DNA of 64,000 nucleotides from Candidatus Krumholzibacteriota bacterium (GCA_022711765.1 JAKLEB010000002.1:1056620-1120619); one strand, 5' to 3'. Shown: positions 52,591 through 62,470, counted from the first letter of the stretch. Notes: generated by a model not told the origin, from the letters alone. A program made the numbers and translations.

Positions 52591-52771
52591 CGGGACCGCG
52601 GGCCGGCGCCGTCAGATCGGCGCGGCCGGACAACTGGTTGATCCTGGTTTTTGATATCAATCACATCCAGTAAGTCATAGGGAACCAGTCATTTATATCT
52701 TCGTTCCTCCCGGGTCGAATATTATCGTTGCCGCACGATCGAGGCGACCAGAGCGACCCCGAGGAGAGCGC
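52591..52771 (+). promoter_or_regulatory. AT-rich promoter region of the multihaem cytochrome gene
   Basis: The 180-base gap has an AT-rich core at 52635-52735. TATTAT at 52720-52725, 46 bases before the start codon, is a plausible -10. TGATATCAA at 52652-52660 resembles the motif at 6035 and 10986. No clear -35 was found. Confidence 0.4.
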
Positions 52772-55339
52772 ATGAGAACGACGCACGACGACCGCGGCAG
52801 CACCCGGCTGGTTGTGAACTCGTTCGCGCTCGTGCTGGCGCTCTGGTTCCCCGTGACGGCGTCCGCGCAGATGGACAACGAGACCTGCCTCGGCTGCCAC
52901 GAGGATGCGGAGCTCACGACGAGCGACGGTCGCAGCGCCGGCGTGTCGGCCGACGGATTCGCGGCCAGCGTCCACGGCGCGCTCGGCTGCGTCGATTGTC
53001 ACGCTCAGACCGGCGACTACGAGACCACGCCCCACTACGACCGCTACGAGCCTGTCGACTGCGCCCGGTGCCACGCCGGAAGCGTCGCCTCCCATCGGCA
53101 GAATTTCCACTTCAAGGCCCGCGCCGACGGCAACCGGAATGCGCCCCGTTGCGTCGACTGCCACGCGACAGCCGGCGACCCGCACCGGCTGCACGGCCTG
53201 GGCGACGCCGTGGCCGAGGAGTCATGCCGGCGCTGCCACCAGGCCGAGACCGACCTCTACGATGCCGGCGTCCATGCGGCTCGCCCGGGCGCGTCCACGT
53301 CCCGCCCCGGCTGTGTCACTTGCCATCAGTCGCACGGGCCGGGACTGCCGCCGGCGGCAGGCGCGGTGAGCAATCTCTGCGAGTCGTGCCACCGGGGCGC
53401 GATGGCGGACGTCGAGCGCGGGGGCCACGCGAATCTCGGCGGCCAGGACCAGGGCGCCCTCAACTGCGCGTCGTGCCACGACGTCCACGGGACGCACCGA
53501 CCCCACATGTCGTCGCGGGTGGCGCAGGCCTGTACGGCGTGCCACGCGGCGGAGCGCGCCGAGTTCGCCGGCTCCGTCCACGCGGACCTGCTCGAGTCGG
53601 GCGAGCTGAACTGCCTCTCGTGCCACAGCACGCACAAGGACGAGGAGGCGGTCGGTCGCTTCGACGGCGGCTGCGGCAGCTGCCATGACGACGTGGAGCA
53701 GACCTACCGCAGCAGCGTCCACCGCTTCGGCCGCCTGCACGGCAACGAAGGCGCGGCCACCTGCGCGAACTGCCACCAGGGACACCACGTGCTCGCGGCC
53801 GGCGATCCGGCCGCTCCGATCCATCCGACCAACATCCCGGCGATGTGCGGCCAGTGCCACGGGGAGGAGACCGTCGTGGCGGCCAACTTCGTGCGGCTGC
53901 CCATCACGCTCGCGCAGTATCAGGAGTCGGTCCATGGCAAGGCGGACAAGACGCAGATCCACGCCGCGACCTGTACCGACTGCCACGGCGTCCACGACCT
54001 CCAGCACGCGCAGCATGCCGAGTCGTCGATCAACCACTTCAACCTCTCGCGGACCTGCGGGAAGTGCCACTCCGCGGTCGCCGATCAGTACCAGAACTCG
54101 ATCCACGGCCAGGCGGTCGCGATCGGCATCGCCGACGCGCCCACGTGCAATGACTGTCACGACGAGCACCTGATCCGCAGTCCGGACGACCCGCAGGCGC
54201 TGACCACCCCGAACCAGGTCTCGCGCAAGCTCTGCGGGTCCTGCCACACCGATCCGGAGATGGCCGCCAAGTACGGGATCACGGCCGGCGTCGTGGAGAG
54301 CTATCTCGACAGTTACCATGGCTGGGCCGTGGACCGCGGCGGCACCCTCGTCGCGACCTGCGTGGACTGCCATACGGTCCACGACATCCGCAGCCCGCTC
54401 GACCCCGCGTCCTCGATCCACCAGGAACACGTGACCGATACCTGCGGCAAGTGCCACGAACGATCCAACGAGACCTTCGCCCGCAGCTACACCCACGCGT
54501 CCGCCCTCGCGGCGCGCGGCCCCCACGAGTGGGCCAAGCTGATCTACCTGGTCCTCATCGGGGTCGTGCTCGGCGGCATGGCGCTCCACAACCTGATCGT
54601 CGCCCGCTACGAGCTCCGCAAGCACCGCGCCCGCCGCCGGAGCGAGGATTACGTGGTACGCTGGATCAAGGCGGAACGCATCCAGCACATCGTCCTGTTG
54701 ACGAGCTTCACGGGCCTCGCGGTCACCGGATTCGCGCTGCGGATGCCGGACGCCTGGTGGGTCCACCTGCTCGGCCTCTCGGGCAACGAGGCCCTCCGGG
54801 CGACCCTGCACCGCGCGCTCGCCATCATCCTGACCGTGGCCAGCTTCTACCACGTCGGCTGGATCCTCCTGACCCGGCGCGGCCGGATGAACATCCGGCA
54901 GATCGTGCCGAAGGGCAGCGACTTCCTGCACTTCCCGCAGAACATGCTGTTCCACCTGGGACTGCGGCGGGAGCGGCCGCATTTCCACCGCTTCGACTAC
55001 ACCCAGAAGGCCGAATACTGGGCGGTGATCTGGGGTACCGTCGTCATGGCCCTGACCGGCGCGATCCTGTGGTTCCCCGACCTGGTGACGGGGTGGTTGC
55101 CGGCGTGGGCGGTCCGCGTCTCCGAGGTCGTCCACTACTACGAGGCGATCCTCGCGGTGAGCGCGATCGTGATCTGGCATCTCTTCTACGTCGTGTTCAT
55201 GCCGTCGGAATACCCGATGAGCACGATCTGGCTGGATGGCCGCCTGCCGGCCCACGAGTGGAAGACCATGCATCCGGCCGAGTTCGCCCAGGAGGGCGAA
55301 TCGGCGGTCCGCAAACCGGGCGACGAGAGCCCGGTCTGA
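52772..55339 (+). CDS. 19-haem cytochrome c fused to a cytochrome b membrane domain
   Basis: An 855-residue protein; ATG 52772 follows GAGGAG. Signal peptide to about residue 33. Nineteen CxxCH haem c sites are spread over about 38-560 (first Cys-Leu-Gly-Cys-His, last Cys-Gly-Lys-Cys-His), many followed 10-25 residues later by a His for the sixth ligand. The last 270 residues contain five membrane helices with paired His (for example ERIQHIVLLTSFTG, LHRALAIILTVASFYHVGW and VVHYYEAILAVSAIVIWHLFY), as in cytochrome b561/hydrogenase b-type subunits. One chain could carry electrons between the quinone pool and periplasmic or extracellular partners. Electron donor and acceptor cannot be deduced. 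Confidence 0.88.
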   Translation: MRTTHDDRGSTRLVVNSFALVLALWFPVTASAQMDNETCLGCHEDAELTTSDGRSAGVSADGFAASVHGALGCVDCHAQTGDYETTPHYDRYEPVDCARCHAGSVASHRQNFHFKARADGNRNAPRCVDCHATAGDPHRLHGLGDAVAEESCRRCHQAETDLYDAGVHAARPGASTSRPGCVTCHQSHGPGLPPAAGAVSNLCESCHRGAMADVERGGHANLGGQDQGALNCASCHDVHGTHRPHMSSRVAQACTACHAAERAEFAGSVHADLLESGELNCLSCHSTHKDEEAVGRFDGGCGSCHDDVEQTYRSSVHRFGRLHGNEGAATCANCHQGHHVLAAGDPAAPIHPTNIPAMCGQCHGEETVVAANFVRLPITLAQYQESVHGKADKTQIHAATCTDCHGVHDLQHAQHAESSINHFNLSRTCGKCHSAVADQYQNSIHGQAVAIGIADAPTCNDCHDEHLIRSPDDPQALTTPNQVSRKLCGSCHTDPEMAAKYGITAGVVESYLDSYHGWAVDRGGTLVATCVDCHTVHDIRSPLDPASSIHQEHVTDTCGKCHERSNETFARSYTHASALAARGPHEWAKLIYLVLIGVVLGGMALHNLIVARYELRKHRARRRSEDYVVRWIKAERIQHIVLLTSFTGLAVTGFALRMPDAWWVHLLGLSGNEALRATLHRALAIILTVASFYHVGWILLTRRGRMNIRQIVPKGSDFLHFPQNMLFHLGLRRERPHFHRFDYTQKAEYWAVIWGTVVMALTGAILWFPDLVTGWLPAWAVRVSEVVHYYEAILAVSAIVIWHLFYVVFMPSEYPMSTIWLDGRLPAHEWKTMHPAEFAQEGESAVRKPGDESPV

Positions 55340-55353
55340 ATTGCGACTGATTG

Positions 55354-55382
55354 CTGACAAGCGAGCCGAAATGAGGTAAACT
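55354..55382 (+). promoter_or_regulatory. Promoter of the c554-like cytochrome gene
   Basis: CTGACA (55354-55359), exactly 17 bases, TAAACT (55377-55382), 45 bases before the start codon. It gives the small cytochrome independent expression from the large one upstream. Confidence 0.6.
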
Positions 55383-55426
55383 TGGGCTCGTGAGTCGGCG
55401 GACCTTGATCAACGAGGGGAGAACCC

Positions 55427-56008
55427 ATGAAGCAGTATCCGCAGGCGAAGCTGTTCCTCGTGTTGACGGCCCTGGCCCTCACCTGGTTCGTGGTGGCGGG
55501 TGCGGCCGCCGAGCAGAATGAGTTCGTCGGCGTCGCCAAGTGCAAGACGTGCCACAACAAGGCGAGTTCCGGCATGCAGTGGGACCAGTGGTCGAAGACC
55601 CCGCACGCCCAGGCGTTCACGGTGCTCGCGAGCGAGGCTGCCCTGGCGATCGCCAAGGAGAAGGGCATCGCCGACCCCCAGCAGGCCGACGCGTGCCTGA
55701 AGTGCCACGTGACCGCGCACGGCGTCGATGCCAAGTTCGTCAACGCGAAGTTCGCGAAGGAAGACGGCGTCGGCTGCGAATCCTGTCATGGGGCCGGCGG
55801 CGCGTACTGGAAGATGACGGTCATGAAGGACCTCACGGCGGGCAAGGTCGACCCGGCGACGGTCGGGCTCGTGAAGCCGACCAAGGAACTCTGCGTGCAG
55901 TGCCACAACGAGGAGAGCCCGACGTTCAAGGCCTTCAACTTCGAGGAAGCGATCAAGGTGGTCGCTCATCCGATCCCCGCCGAGCACAAAGCGACCTACA
56001 AGAAGTAG
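55427..56008 (+). CDS. Four-haem cytochrome c554-like protein
   Basis: A 193-residue exported protein; ATG follows GAGGGGAG. Signal peptide about 1-28. Four CxxCH sites: Cys-Lys-Thr-Cys-His, Cys-Leu-Lys-Cys-His, Cys-Glu-Ser-Cys-His, Cys-Val-Gln-Cys-His. The opening (FVGVAKCKTCHNKASSGMQW then WSKTPHAQAF) matches the cytochrome c554 family. It is probably a soluble periplasmic electron shuttle for the larger cytochrome upstream. Confidence 0.88.
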   Translation: MKQYPQAKLFLVLTALALTWFVVAGAAAEQNEFVGVAKCKTCHNKASSGMQWDQWSKTPHAQAFTVLASEAALAIAKEKGIADPQQADACLKCHVTAHGVDAKFVNAKFAKEDGVGCESCHGAGGAYWKMTVMKDLTAGKVDPATVGLVKPTKELCVQCHNEESPTFKAFNFEEAIKVVAHPIPAEHKATYKK

Positions 56009-56032
56009 ACAGACGAGACTGTCGACGCGAGA

Positions 56033-56062
56033 CGGCCGGCGTTCCCCGGGGAGCGCCGGCCG
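56033..56062 (+). terminator. Terminator after the c554-like gene
   Basis: A 13-bp stem with one G-T pair (56033-56045 / 56050-56062), loop CCGG, then a pyrimidine-rich CCTTCGTT, 25 bases after the stop. Confidence 0.65.
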
Positions 56063-56152
56063 CCTTCGTTCCGCGCTCAACCCACAGCAGCCGGTGCCGA
56101 TCAAGTGGGCGCGAATTGAGAGGGCATTGCCACCCGAACGCCCGAGGGGATC

Positions 56153-57352
56153 ATGGACCTACGTCGCCACAAACCAGGCACCGGGGCCGGCGCGCCTCGC
56201 CATCAGGAGCTCTACGGCCAGGTCCGCACCGCGTCCAACCGGCTGGACCGGACCACGGTCGAGGTCTTCAACCAGATCAAGCGGCTGAGCGCCGGCAACG
56301 GCCGGCTGACCCGGTCCTTCGACCACCTCGCGGCCGAGATGCGCGAGATCGGCGAGCGCGTGCGGGCCATGGACGAGCAGTCGGCCACCGTCCTCGACAG
56401 CGCCCGCCGGGGCCACGAGGCGCTCGACGCCACCGCGGGGGGCATGGACGCGATCGACGCGAGCTTCAGCGAGATGACCGCGGCGCTCGGCGTCATCACC
56501 GAGATCGCGACCCGCACCAACCTGCTGGCGCTGAACGCCACCGTCGAGGCGGCGCGAGCCGGCGAGGCCGGCCGCGGCTTCGCGGTCGTGGCGGCCGAGG
56601 TCAAGGAGCTCGCCACGCGCAGCGGCGGCGCAGCGACCGAGATCCTGCGCCTCATGGACGCTTGCGCCAGACAGGTGGCTGCCGGTCGCGACGGCACCCG
56701 CCGGGCCGAATCGACCTTCGGCGAGCTGGAGGCGGCCATCGAGGGCACGACCGGCAGCACGCAGACGGTGCGCGGCGCGGTCGAGGCGGCGATCCAGGCT
56801 GTCGAACGCGACACCGACATCACCCGCGAGCAGCGGAAATCGGCGCTGCGCCTCGAGATCGACGCGCTCGAGCTCAACAGCATGGCGCGCGTCCTGGCCA
56901 TGTTGACGGACCCCTCGCTCGAGTTCCTCCGGTGGGACGGCGATCTGAACATCGGCGTCCCCGCGATGGACCAGCAGCACCAGCGCGCGGTCGCGCTGCT
57001 GAACGACCTCTATCGCGCCTACCGCGACGAGGACGTCCAGGCGGCGGCGTCGTCGAGTCGGGAGCTGGTGGACGACCTCGCGAACCACTTCCGGGACGAG
57101 GAGCTGCACATGGCGCGTCTGGGCTATCCGAGCCTCGAAGCGCACCAGCGGCAGCACGCGGAGTTCCTCGGCGAGATCCAGACCCTGCAGCGCCGGTGCC
57201 AGTCCGGGCAGCGGGACGATCTCCTGGACCTGGTGCTCTACCTGCGGTCCTGGCTGGTGCGGCACATCCAGGCCGTCGACGCGGCGTACGCGCGGTACCG
57301 CCCGGCTCCCCAGGATCGCCGCCAGGCGGGCGCGGTCGCCGTGTCCGCCTGA
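56153..57352 (+). CDS. Soluble chemoreceptor-signalling domain fused to bacteriohemerythrin
   Basis: A 399-residue protein without signal peptide or membrane helix; ATG follows GAGGGG. The MCP signalling hairpin (about 60-220) contains the tip motif Glu-Ile-Ala-x-Arg-Thr-Asn-Leu-Leu-Ala-Leu-Asn-Ala-x-Val-Glu-Ala-Ala-Arg-Ala (DNA 56500-56560). The hemerythrin domain (about 255-385) begins Leu-x-Trp-Asp-x-Asp-Leu-Asn-Ile-Gly-Val. Iron ligands appear in Asp-Gln-Gln-His, His-Phe-x3-Glu-Glu-x2-Met, His-x3-His and the C-terminal His-Ile-x3-Asp. A diiron oxygen sensor tied to a CheA-coupling domain suggests cytoplasmic aerotaxis or redox signalling. No che genes are in the window. Confidence 0.85.
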   Translation: MDLRRHKPGTGAGAPRHQELYGQVRTASNRLDRTTVEVFNQIKRLSAGNGRLTRSFDHLAAEMREIGERVRAMDEQSATVLDSARRGHEALDATAGGMDAIDASFSEMTAALGVITEIATRTNLLALNATVEAARAGEAGRGFAVVAAEVKELATRSGGAATEILRLMDACARQVAAGRDGTRRAESTFGELEAAIEGTTGSTQTVRGAVEAAIQAVERDTDITREQRKSALRLEIDALELNSMARVLAMLTDPSLEFLRWDGDLNIGVPAMDQQHQRAVALLNDLYRAYRDEDVQAAASSSRELVDDLANHFRDEELHMARLGYPSLEAHQRQHAEFLGEIQTLQRRCQSGQRDDLLDLVLYLRSWLVRHIQAVDAAYARYRPAPQDRRQAGAVAVSA

Positions 57353-57456
57353 CGACCGACCGCCAAGGGTGCCGACCTGCCGCGCCGGGGAAACCCGGCG
57401 CGGCCGCGTCCGTATGTCGATGATCGTACCGTCAACCGTCCCCTCAGGAGGTTCCC

Positions 57457-60400
57457 ATGTCCGCATCAGCGTTGCGGCCCGCGCGGTCGCTCGTGTGCCT
57501 CGGCCTGCTCCTGGCGGCCGCTGGATCCGCCCGGGCGATCGCCCCGTACGTCGGGCAAGCCGACGTCCACGGCGGGCGGATCGTCTTCACCGCCGAGAGC
57601 GATCTGTGGTCCTGCGACCGCCAGGGGCAGGACGTCCGGCGGCTGACCCGCTTCGAAGGCGTGGAGTACTTCCCGCACTTCTCGCCGGACGGCGACCGGA
57701 TCGCCTTCACCGGCGAGTACGACGGCAACCGCGACGTGTTCGTCATCCCCGCGACCGGCGGCGAGCCGGAGCGCCTGACCTGGCACCCGGACGCCGACGA
57801 GGTCGTCGGCTGGCTCGGGGACGGGAGGATCGTCCTGCGTAGCCGGCGCAGCGATCCCCACGGCGACTGGCGCCTCTTCGCGATCGATCCCGCCGGCGGC
57901 GATCCGCAGGAGCTGGCCCTGGGACCCGCCGCGCGCCTGGACGTCGACCCGCAGAGCGGGCAGTGGGCCCTGAACCGGACCGACCGGGAACGCGCGACCT
58001 GGAAGCGCTATCGCGGCGGCACCGCCGCCGACATCTGGGTCGGCCGGCCGGACCGCGCCGATTTCCGCCAGGTCACCGACTTCGCCGGCGCCGACGAGTT
58101 CCCGATGTGGCATGACGGCCGCATCTACTTCCTGAGCGACGAGGGCGGCACCGCGAACCTCTGGCGCTGCGAGCCCGACGGCAGCGGCCGGGTGCGTCTG
58201 ACGGATTTCGAGCGCTGGGACGCGCGCTGGCCGGCGATGGGGCCGGACGGCACGATCGTCTTCACGCTCGGCGCCGATCTGCAGCTGTTCGAGCCCGCGA
58301 GCGGCGGCGTCGCGAAGGTCGCGGTCGACCTGCCGAGCGACCGTCCGCTGACCCGTACGCGCTACCGAGCAGCGAGCCGGGATCTCCAGGGCCTGGATCT
58401 GTCGCCCGACGGCGAGCGCTTGCTGGTGGAGGTCCGCGGGGAGCTGTTCTCGGTGCCGGTCGAGAAGGGCGTCACCCTGCCGATCACGCGCGGCACCGGC
58501 GAACGCGAGCGCGGCGGCTCGTTCGACCATGAGGGCAAGCGCGTGTACTACTGGTGCGACGCGACGGGAGAGGACGCCCTGCACCGCAAAGACGCCTGGG
58601 GGCGCGGCGAGGCCAAGGTCCTACGCGAGGGGACATCAGGGCCGTGGCCCTTCGCGGTCCAGCCGTCTCCCGACGGGAAACGGCTCGCCTGGACGGACAG
58701 CGATTTCCGCCTCGTGGTGACCGACGCCGACGGGGGCGGCGAGCGAGAGGCCGATCGCGGAACGCGCGGCGGCATCCGCGGCCTCGCCTGGAGCCCCGAC
58801 GGCCGCTGGCTCGCCTACGTCAAGGATCTGACGAACGACTTCTCGTCGCTCTTCATCTACGACACGCGCGACGGCGTCACTCGCGAAGCGACCGGCCGCT
58901 GGACCGCCGACCACAGCCCGGCCTGGGACCCGGACGGCCGGTACCTCTGGTTCGTGTCGTCGCGGGCGACGAATCCCGTGCTCGACACCGTCGATCTGCA
59001 GAACGTCGAGATCAAGAACGAGCGGCTGTACTGCCTCATGCTGCGGCCGGATGTCGAGCACCCGCTGCGCCGCGAAGCCGGACTGCCGCCGGAGGATGGC
59101 GACGCGAAGGACGGCGGGGGCGACAAGGCCGAGAAGGACGACAAGGCCGAGAAGGGCGGCAAGGACCAGAAGGACGACGAGAAGAAGGACGAGAAGCCGA
59201 AGCCGGTCGAGATCGATTTCGATGGCCTCGCCGAGCGCGTCGTCGAGCTGCCGGTCGAGCGCGGCAGCTACGGCGGCCTCGCCGCCACCGCGACCCACGT
59301 GTTCTACGTGAGCTCGCCCATCGCCGGCATGGCCGAGGGCCCGGACTTCTTCGAGGAAGCCGAATCCAAGGCGGTGCTCATGACCTACAGCCTCGAGGAC
59401 CGCGAGGCCGCCGCCTTCGTCCCCGGCGTCTCGGCCTACGATCTGGAGGCCAAGGCGGGCAAGGTCGCGGTGATGACCCAGCCCGGTCAGATCTACGTCG
59501 TCGATGCGGGCGCTCCGCCGGCCGAGGCGCTCGAGAAGGGCAAGGTCGAGCTCGGGGACGCCGTGGTCGAGCTCGATCCGCGCGCCGAGTGGTCCCAGGT
59601 GTACGGGGAGGCCTGGCGCCAGATGCGGGCGTTCTACTGGGATCCCGACCTGGCGGGGCTCGACTGGCCGGCGATCGGAGCGCAGTACGCCACGTTGCTC
59701 GAGCGGCTGTCCAGCCGGGCGGACCTCAGCGATCTGATCGGACAGGTCTACGGCGAGGCCAGCACGAGCCACACGTACGTCTTCGGCGGTGACCCCGGCG
59801 TGCAGGTGCCCCGGGTCGCGACGGGGCTGCTCGGCGCCGAGGTGGTGCGCGACGGCGACGCCTACCGGATCGCCAGCATCCTGCGCGGCGATCCCGCCGA
59901 CTGCGTGCGCTCGCCCCTGGACGAGCCGGGTGTCGACGCCGGCGAGGGCGACTACATCCTGGCGGTGAACCGGCAGCTCGTCGCCGGCGCGCCGAACCTG
60001 CACGCATTGCTCGCGGGATTCGCCGGCAAGCAGATCCTCCTGACGGTGGCGGACGACCGTGACGGCAAGAACAGCCGGGAGGCGCTCGTCACGCCCCTCT
60101 CCTCCGAGAGCGACCTGCGCTACGCCGACTGGGTGCGCCGCAATCGGGAGTACGTCGCCGCGAAGACCGGCGGCCGGATCGGTTACGTCCACGTGCCGGA
60201 CATGGGCACGAGCGGGCTCGTGGCGTTCAACCGGTGGTTCTATCCGCAGCTCGACAAGGAGGGCCTGATCGTCGACGTGCGCTGGAACGGCGGCGGCTTC
60301 GTCAGCCAGATGCTGGTCGAGCGGCTGCGCCGCCCGGTGCTCGCGTTCGACCGGATGCGCAACGGCGAGAGCCTCACCTACCCGTACCGCGTTCTCAACG

Positions 60401-60804
60401 GCCCGTTCGTGGTCCTGACGAACGAGGAGGCGGGCAGCGACGGCGACATCTTCCCGCAGGCGATCCAGCTCGAGGGCCTCGCCCCGGTGATCGGCAAGCG
60501 GAGCTGGGGCGGCGTGATCGGCATCAACGCCGTGCGGCCGCTGCAGGACGGCGGGCTCGTGACGCAGCCTGTGGCGGCGTGGTGGGACGCGCGCAAGGGC
60601 TGGGGCGTGGAGAATCACGGCGTGGACCCGGACATCGAGGTCGACAACCTGCCGCAGGACCTCGCCCGCGGGGTCGACGCGCAGCTCGACCGCGGAATCC
60701 AGGAAGTCCTGCGGCTGCACGCCGCCGAGCCGCCGGTCGAGCCCGAGTTCGGGCCGGTCCCGGCGCGGACTCGCGCGGCGTATCGAGAGCGGGATTCGCG
60801 ATAG
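57457..60804 (+). CDS. Tricorn-like S41 protease
   Basis: A 1115-residue exported protein; ATG follows AGGAGG. Signal peptide 1-27. N-terminal TolB/WD-like propellers cover about 30-530 with repeated Phe-Ser-Pro-Asp-Gly-Asp-Arg-Ile-Ala-Phe-Thr-Gly units. A Lys/Asp/Glu-rich linker of about 40 residues (about 545-585) is inserted. The core has His772 (Thr-Ser-His-Thr-Tyr-Val), a PDZ domain (about 825-880), and nucleophile Ser994-Asp995 in Gly-Ser-Asp-Gly-Asp, with the oxyanion Gly-Gly-Gly in Trp-Asn-Gly-Gly-Gly. Spacing agrees with archaeal tricorn (His746, Ser965). It would cut oligopeptides to small fragments in the periplasm. Confidence 0.88.
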   Translation: MSASALRPARSLVCLGLLLAAAGSARAIAPYVGQADVHGGRIVFTAESDLWSCDRQGQDVRRLTRFEGVEYFPHFSPDGDRIAFTGEYDGNRDVFVIPATGGEPERLTWHPDADEVVGWLGDGRIVLRSRRSDPHGDWRLFAIDPAGGDPQELALGPAARLDVDPQSGQWALNRTDRERATWKRYRGGTAADIWVGRPDRADFRQVTDFAGADEFPMWHDGRIYFLSDEGGTANLWRCEPDGSGRVRLTDFERWDARWPAMGPDGTIVFTLGADLQLFEPASGGVAKVAVDLPSDRPLTRTRYRAASRDLQGLDLSPDGERLLVEVRGELFSVPVEKGVTLPITRGTGERERGGSFDHEGKRVYYWCDATGEDALHRKDAWGRGEAKVLREGTSGPWPFAVQPSPDGKRLAWTDSDFRLVVTDADGGGEREADRGTRGGIRGLAWSPDGRWLAYVKDLTNDFSSLFIYDTRDGVTREATGRWTADHSPAWDPDGRYLWFVSSRATNPVLDTVDLQNVEIKNERLYCLMLRPDVEHPLRREAGLPPEDGDAKDGGGDKAEKDDKAEKGGKDQKDDEKKDEKPKPVEIDFDGLAERVVELPVERGSYGGLAATATHVFYVSSPIAGMAEGPDFFEEAESKAVLMTYSLEDREAAAFVPGVSAYDLEAKAGKVAVMTQPGQIYVVDAGAPPAEALEKGKVELGDAVVELDPRAEWSQVYGEAWRQMRAFYWDPDLAGLDWPAIGAQYATLLERLSSRADLSDLIGQVYGEASTSHTYVFGGDPGVQVPRVATGLLGAEVVRDGDAYRIASILRGDPADCVRSPLDEPGVDAGEGDYILAVNRQLVAGAPNLHALLAGFAGKQILLTVADDRDGKNSREALVTPLSSESDLRYADWVRRNREYVAAKTGGRIGYVHVPDMGTSGLVAFNRWFYPQLDKEGLIVDVRWNGGGFVSQMLVERLRRPVLAFDRMRNGESLTYPYRVLNGPFVVLTNEEAGSDGDIFPQAIQLEGLAPVIGKRSWGGVIGINAVRPLQDGGLVTQPVAAWWDARKGWGVENHGVDPDIEVDNLPQDLARGVDAQLDRGIQEVLRLHAAEPPVEPEFGPVPARTRAAYRERDSR

Positions 60805-60832
60805 CGTCGCTTCACCCCTGAGGCGCGCGCGA

Positions 60833-60866
60833 CGAGGGCGGTCCGCCGGTGGTCGGACCGCCCTCG
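60833..60866. terminator. Bidirectional terminator
   Basis: A 13-bp perfect stem (60833-60845 / 60854-60866), eight-base loop, between the convergent tricorn and HD-domain genes. Confidence 0.65.
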
Positions 60867-60884
60867 CATCGAGCGGTCCGGCCG

Positions 60885-61457
60885 CTAGTCCGCCCCGGCC
60901 TCCCAGCGCGCCAGGATCTCGTCGGCGAGGTCCTGCGCCGCCGCGGTGGCGAATCGCTTCTCCCGGTAGTCCCGGCGCACGGCCTCGAGGCGCTCGTTGC
61001 CGGTCGTTTGGCGGTAGATCCAGGCCTGGAGCAGGAATTCGAGCCGGTCGGCGTCGCGGACGAGGCGGGCCTCCGGGCTCCCCTCGCGGTTGTAGTCCTC
61101 GAGCAGCGCCGTCCAGGCGCCGATCACGGGCACGGCGCCGAGCATCTCGGCGAGCGCCCAGGCTTCCGCGTCGTGCTTGGCTCCCTGCGGGAAGAAACGC
61201 GCCGCCTGGTGGGGGATGTCCGAGACCTGGCTTTCCGCGAGGTCGTGCAGGATCGCCAGACTGAGCAGGCGTCCGCGGTCGAGACGGTCGCCGGACAGCT
61301 CGGCCAGGACCAGCGCGACGAGCGCCGTGCCCCAGCTGTGCGCGGCGACGTCCTCGGGGCAGGGGACGCCGCGCAGATGCCACCCCGTCCGCGGAGTGGT
61401 CTTGAGCGCGTTGGCCTGGAGGAGCAGATCGAGCCAGTGTTCGCGGCCGCCGGACAT
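60885..61457 (-). CDS. HD-domain nucleotidase (YfbR-like)
   Basis: A 190-residue protein; ATG 61457 follows GGGAGG. HD metal site residues: His in Ala-His-Ser-Trp, His-Asp in Ile-Leu-His-Asp-Leu-Ala-Glu, and Asp in Arg-Asp-Ala-Asp-Arg-Leu-Glu. This pattern and length suit the 5-prime-deoxynucleotidase YfbR group. It would dephosphorylate deoxynucleoside monophosphates; substrate not proven. Confidence 0.8.
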   Translation of the reverse strand: MSGGREHWLDLLLQANALKTTPRTGWHLRGVPCPEDVAAHSWGTALVALVLAELSGDRLDRGRLLSLAILHDLAESQVSDIPHQAARFFPQGAKHDAEAWALAEMLGAVPVIGAWTALLEDYNREGSPEARLVRDADRLEFLLQAWIYRQTTGNERLEAVRRDYREKRFATAAAQDLADEILARWEAGAD

Positions 61458-61639
61458 GGACGCCTCCCGGACGAATGGGTTGGGGCCGACGCCGGGAGCA
61501 TAGCCCGCGAGGGGGGAATGTCCAGCGAGACGCCGCCGCCCCTGGTCAAATGACCGTCGCGCGGGTAATCTGGTCGCCTATCATGACGCGCGGGATGCTC
61601 CCGCCCGGACCCGCTCGAGACCCATTCGAGGAGACGCTC

Positions 61640-62452
61640 GTGACGACCTGGCTCGCCGCGCAGCCGCCGATCCTGCAAGCCCTGATCGGGACTCTCTTCA
61701 CCTGGGGAGTCACCGCCCTCGGCGCCGCGACCATCTTCATGGTCAAGGAATTCGACCGCCGGATCATGGACATCATGCTCGGCTTCGCGGCCGGCGTGAT
61801 GATCGCCGCCAGCTACTGGTCGTTGCTCGCGCCGGCGATCACGATGTCCGAGAACCTGGGCATGATCCCGTGGCTGCCGCCCGCCGTCGGTTTCCTGTGC
61901 GGCGCGCTCTTCCTGCGCGTGGCGGACATGATGATCCCCCACCTGCATCTCTACACCGAGATCGAGCACGCCGAGGGGCGGAAGACCCGCCTCAAGAAGA
62001 CGATCCTGCTCGTGTTCGCGATCACCCTCCACAACATCCCGGAGGGGCTGGCGGTCGGCGTCGCGTTCGGCGCCGCGGCGGCCGGCCTGCCGTCGGCGAC
62101 GATCGGCGCGGCGATCGCCCTGGCGATCGGCATCGGCCTGCAGAACTTCCCCGAGGGCGCGGCGGTGTCGTTTCCGATCCGGCGCGAGGGATTCTCCCGG
62201 GCCAAGGCGTTCTTCTACGGTCAACTCTCGGGGGTCGTCGAACCGATCGCGGGGGTGGTCGGCGCCGTCGCGGCCTTGACGGCGCAGTACGTCCTGCCAT
62301 ACGCCCTGGCGTTCGCGGCCGGCGCCATGATCTACGTCGTCGTGGAGGAGGCCATCCCGGAATCGCAGACCGGCGGGCACCAGGACGCGGCCACGATGGG
62401 GACGATCCTGGGATTCGTGGTGATGATGACGCTCGACGTGGCGCTGGGGTAG
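61640..62452 (+). CDS. ZIP-family metal transporter
   Basis: A 270-residue membrane protein. I chose GTG 61640 with GAGGAG six bases upstream; this gives the normal family length, while the ATG at 61583 has no ribosome site and coincides with a TATCAT promoter-like box. Eight hydrophobic helices. Helices 4 and 5 carry the metal motifs His-Asn-Ile-Pro-Glu-Gly and Gln-Asn-Phe-Pro-Glu-Gly; a His-Leu-His loop precedes them. It imports zinc or another divalent ion with low affinity, complementing the znu operon. Confidence 0.88.
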   Translation: MTTWLAAQPPILQALIGTLFTWGVTALGAATIFMVKEFDRRIMDIMLGFAAGVMIAASYWSLLAPAITMSENLGMIPWLPPAVGFLCGALFLRVADMMIPHLHLYTEIEHAEGRKTRLKKTILLVFAITLHNIPEGLAVGVAFGAAAAGLPSATIGAAIALAIGIGLQNFPEGAAVSFPIRREGFSRAKAFFYGQLSGVVEPIAGVVGAVAALTAQYVLPYALAFAAGAMIYVVVEEAIPESQTGGHQDAATMGTILGFVVMMTLDVALG

Positions 62453-62470
62453 GCTGGCGGCCGGCGCGGG

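Noticed and set aside
59101..59215. Lys/Asp/Glu-rich stretch in the tricorn-like gene as a frameshift artefact
   Set aside because: The frame is continuous and conserved S41 motifs follow with normal spacing; it is best read as a low-complexity linker.
61583..61639. ATG 61583 as start of the ZIP gene
   Set aside because: No ribosome site, overlaps a TATCAT promoter-like box, and adds a Pro-rich extension unlike the family.
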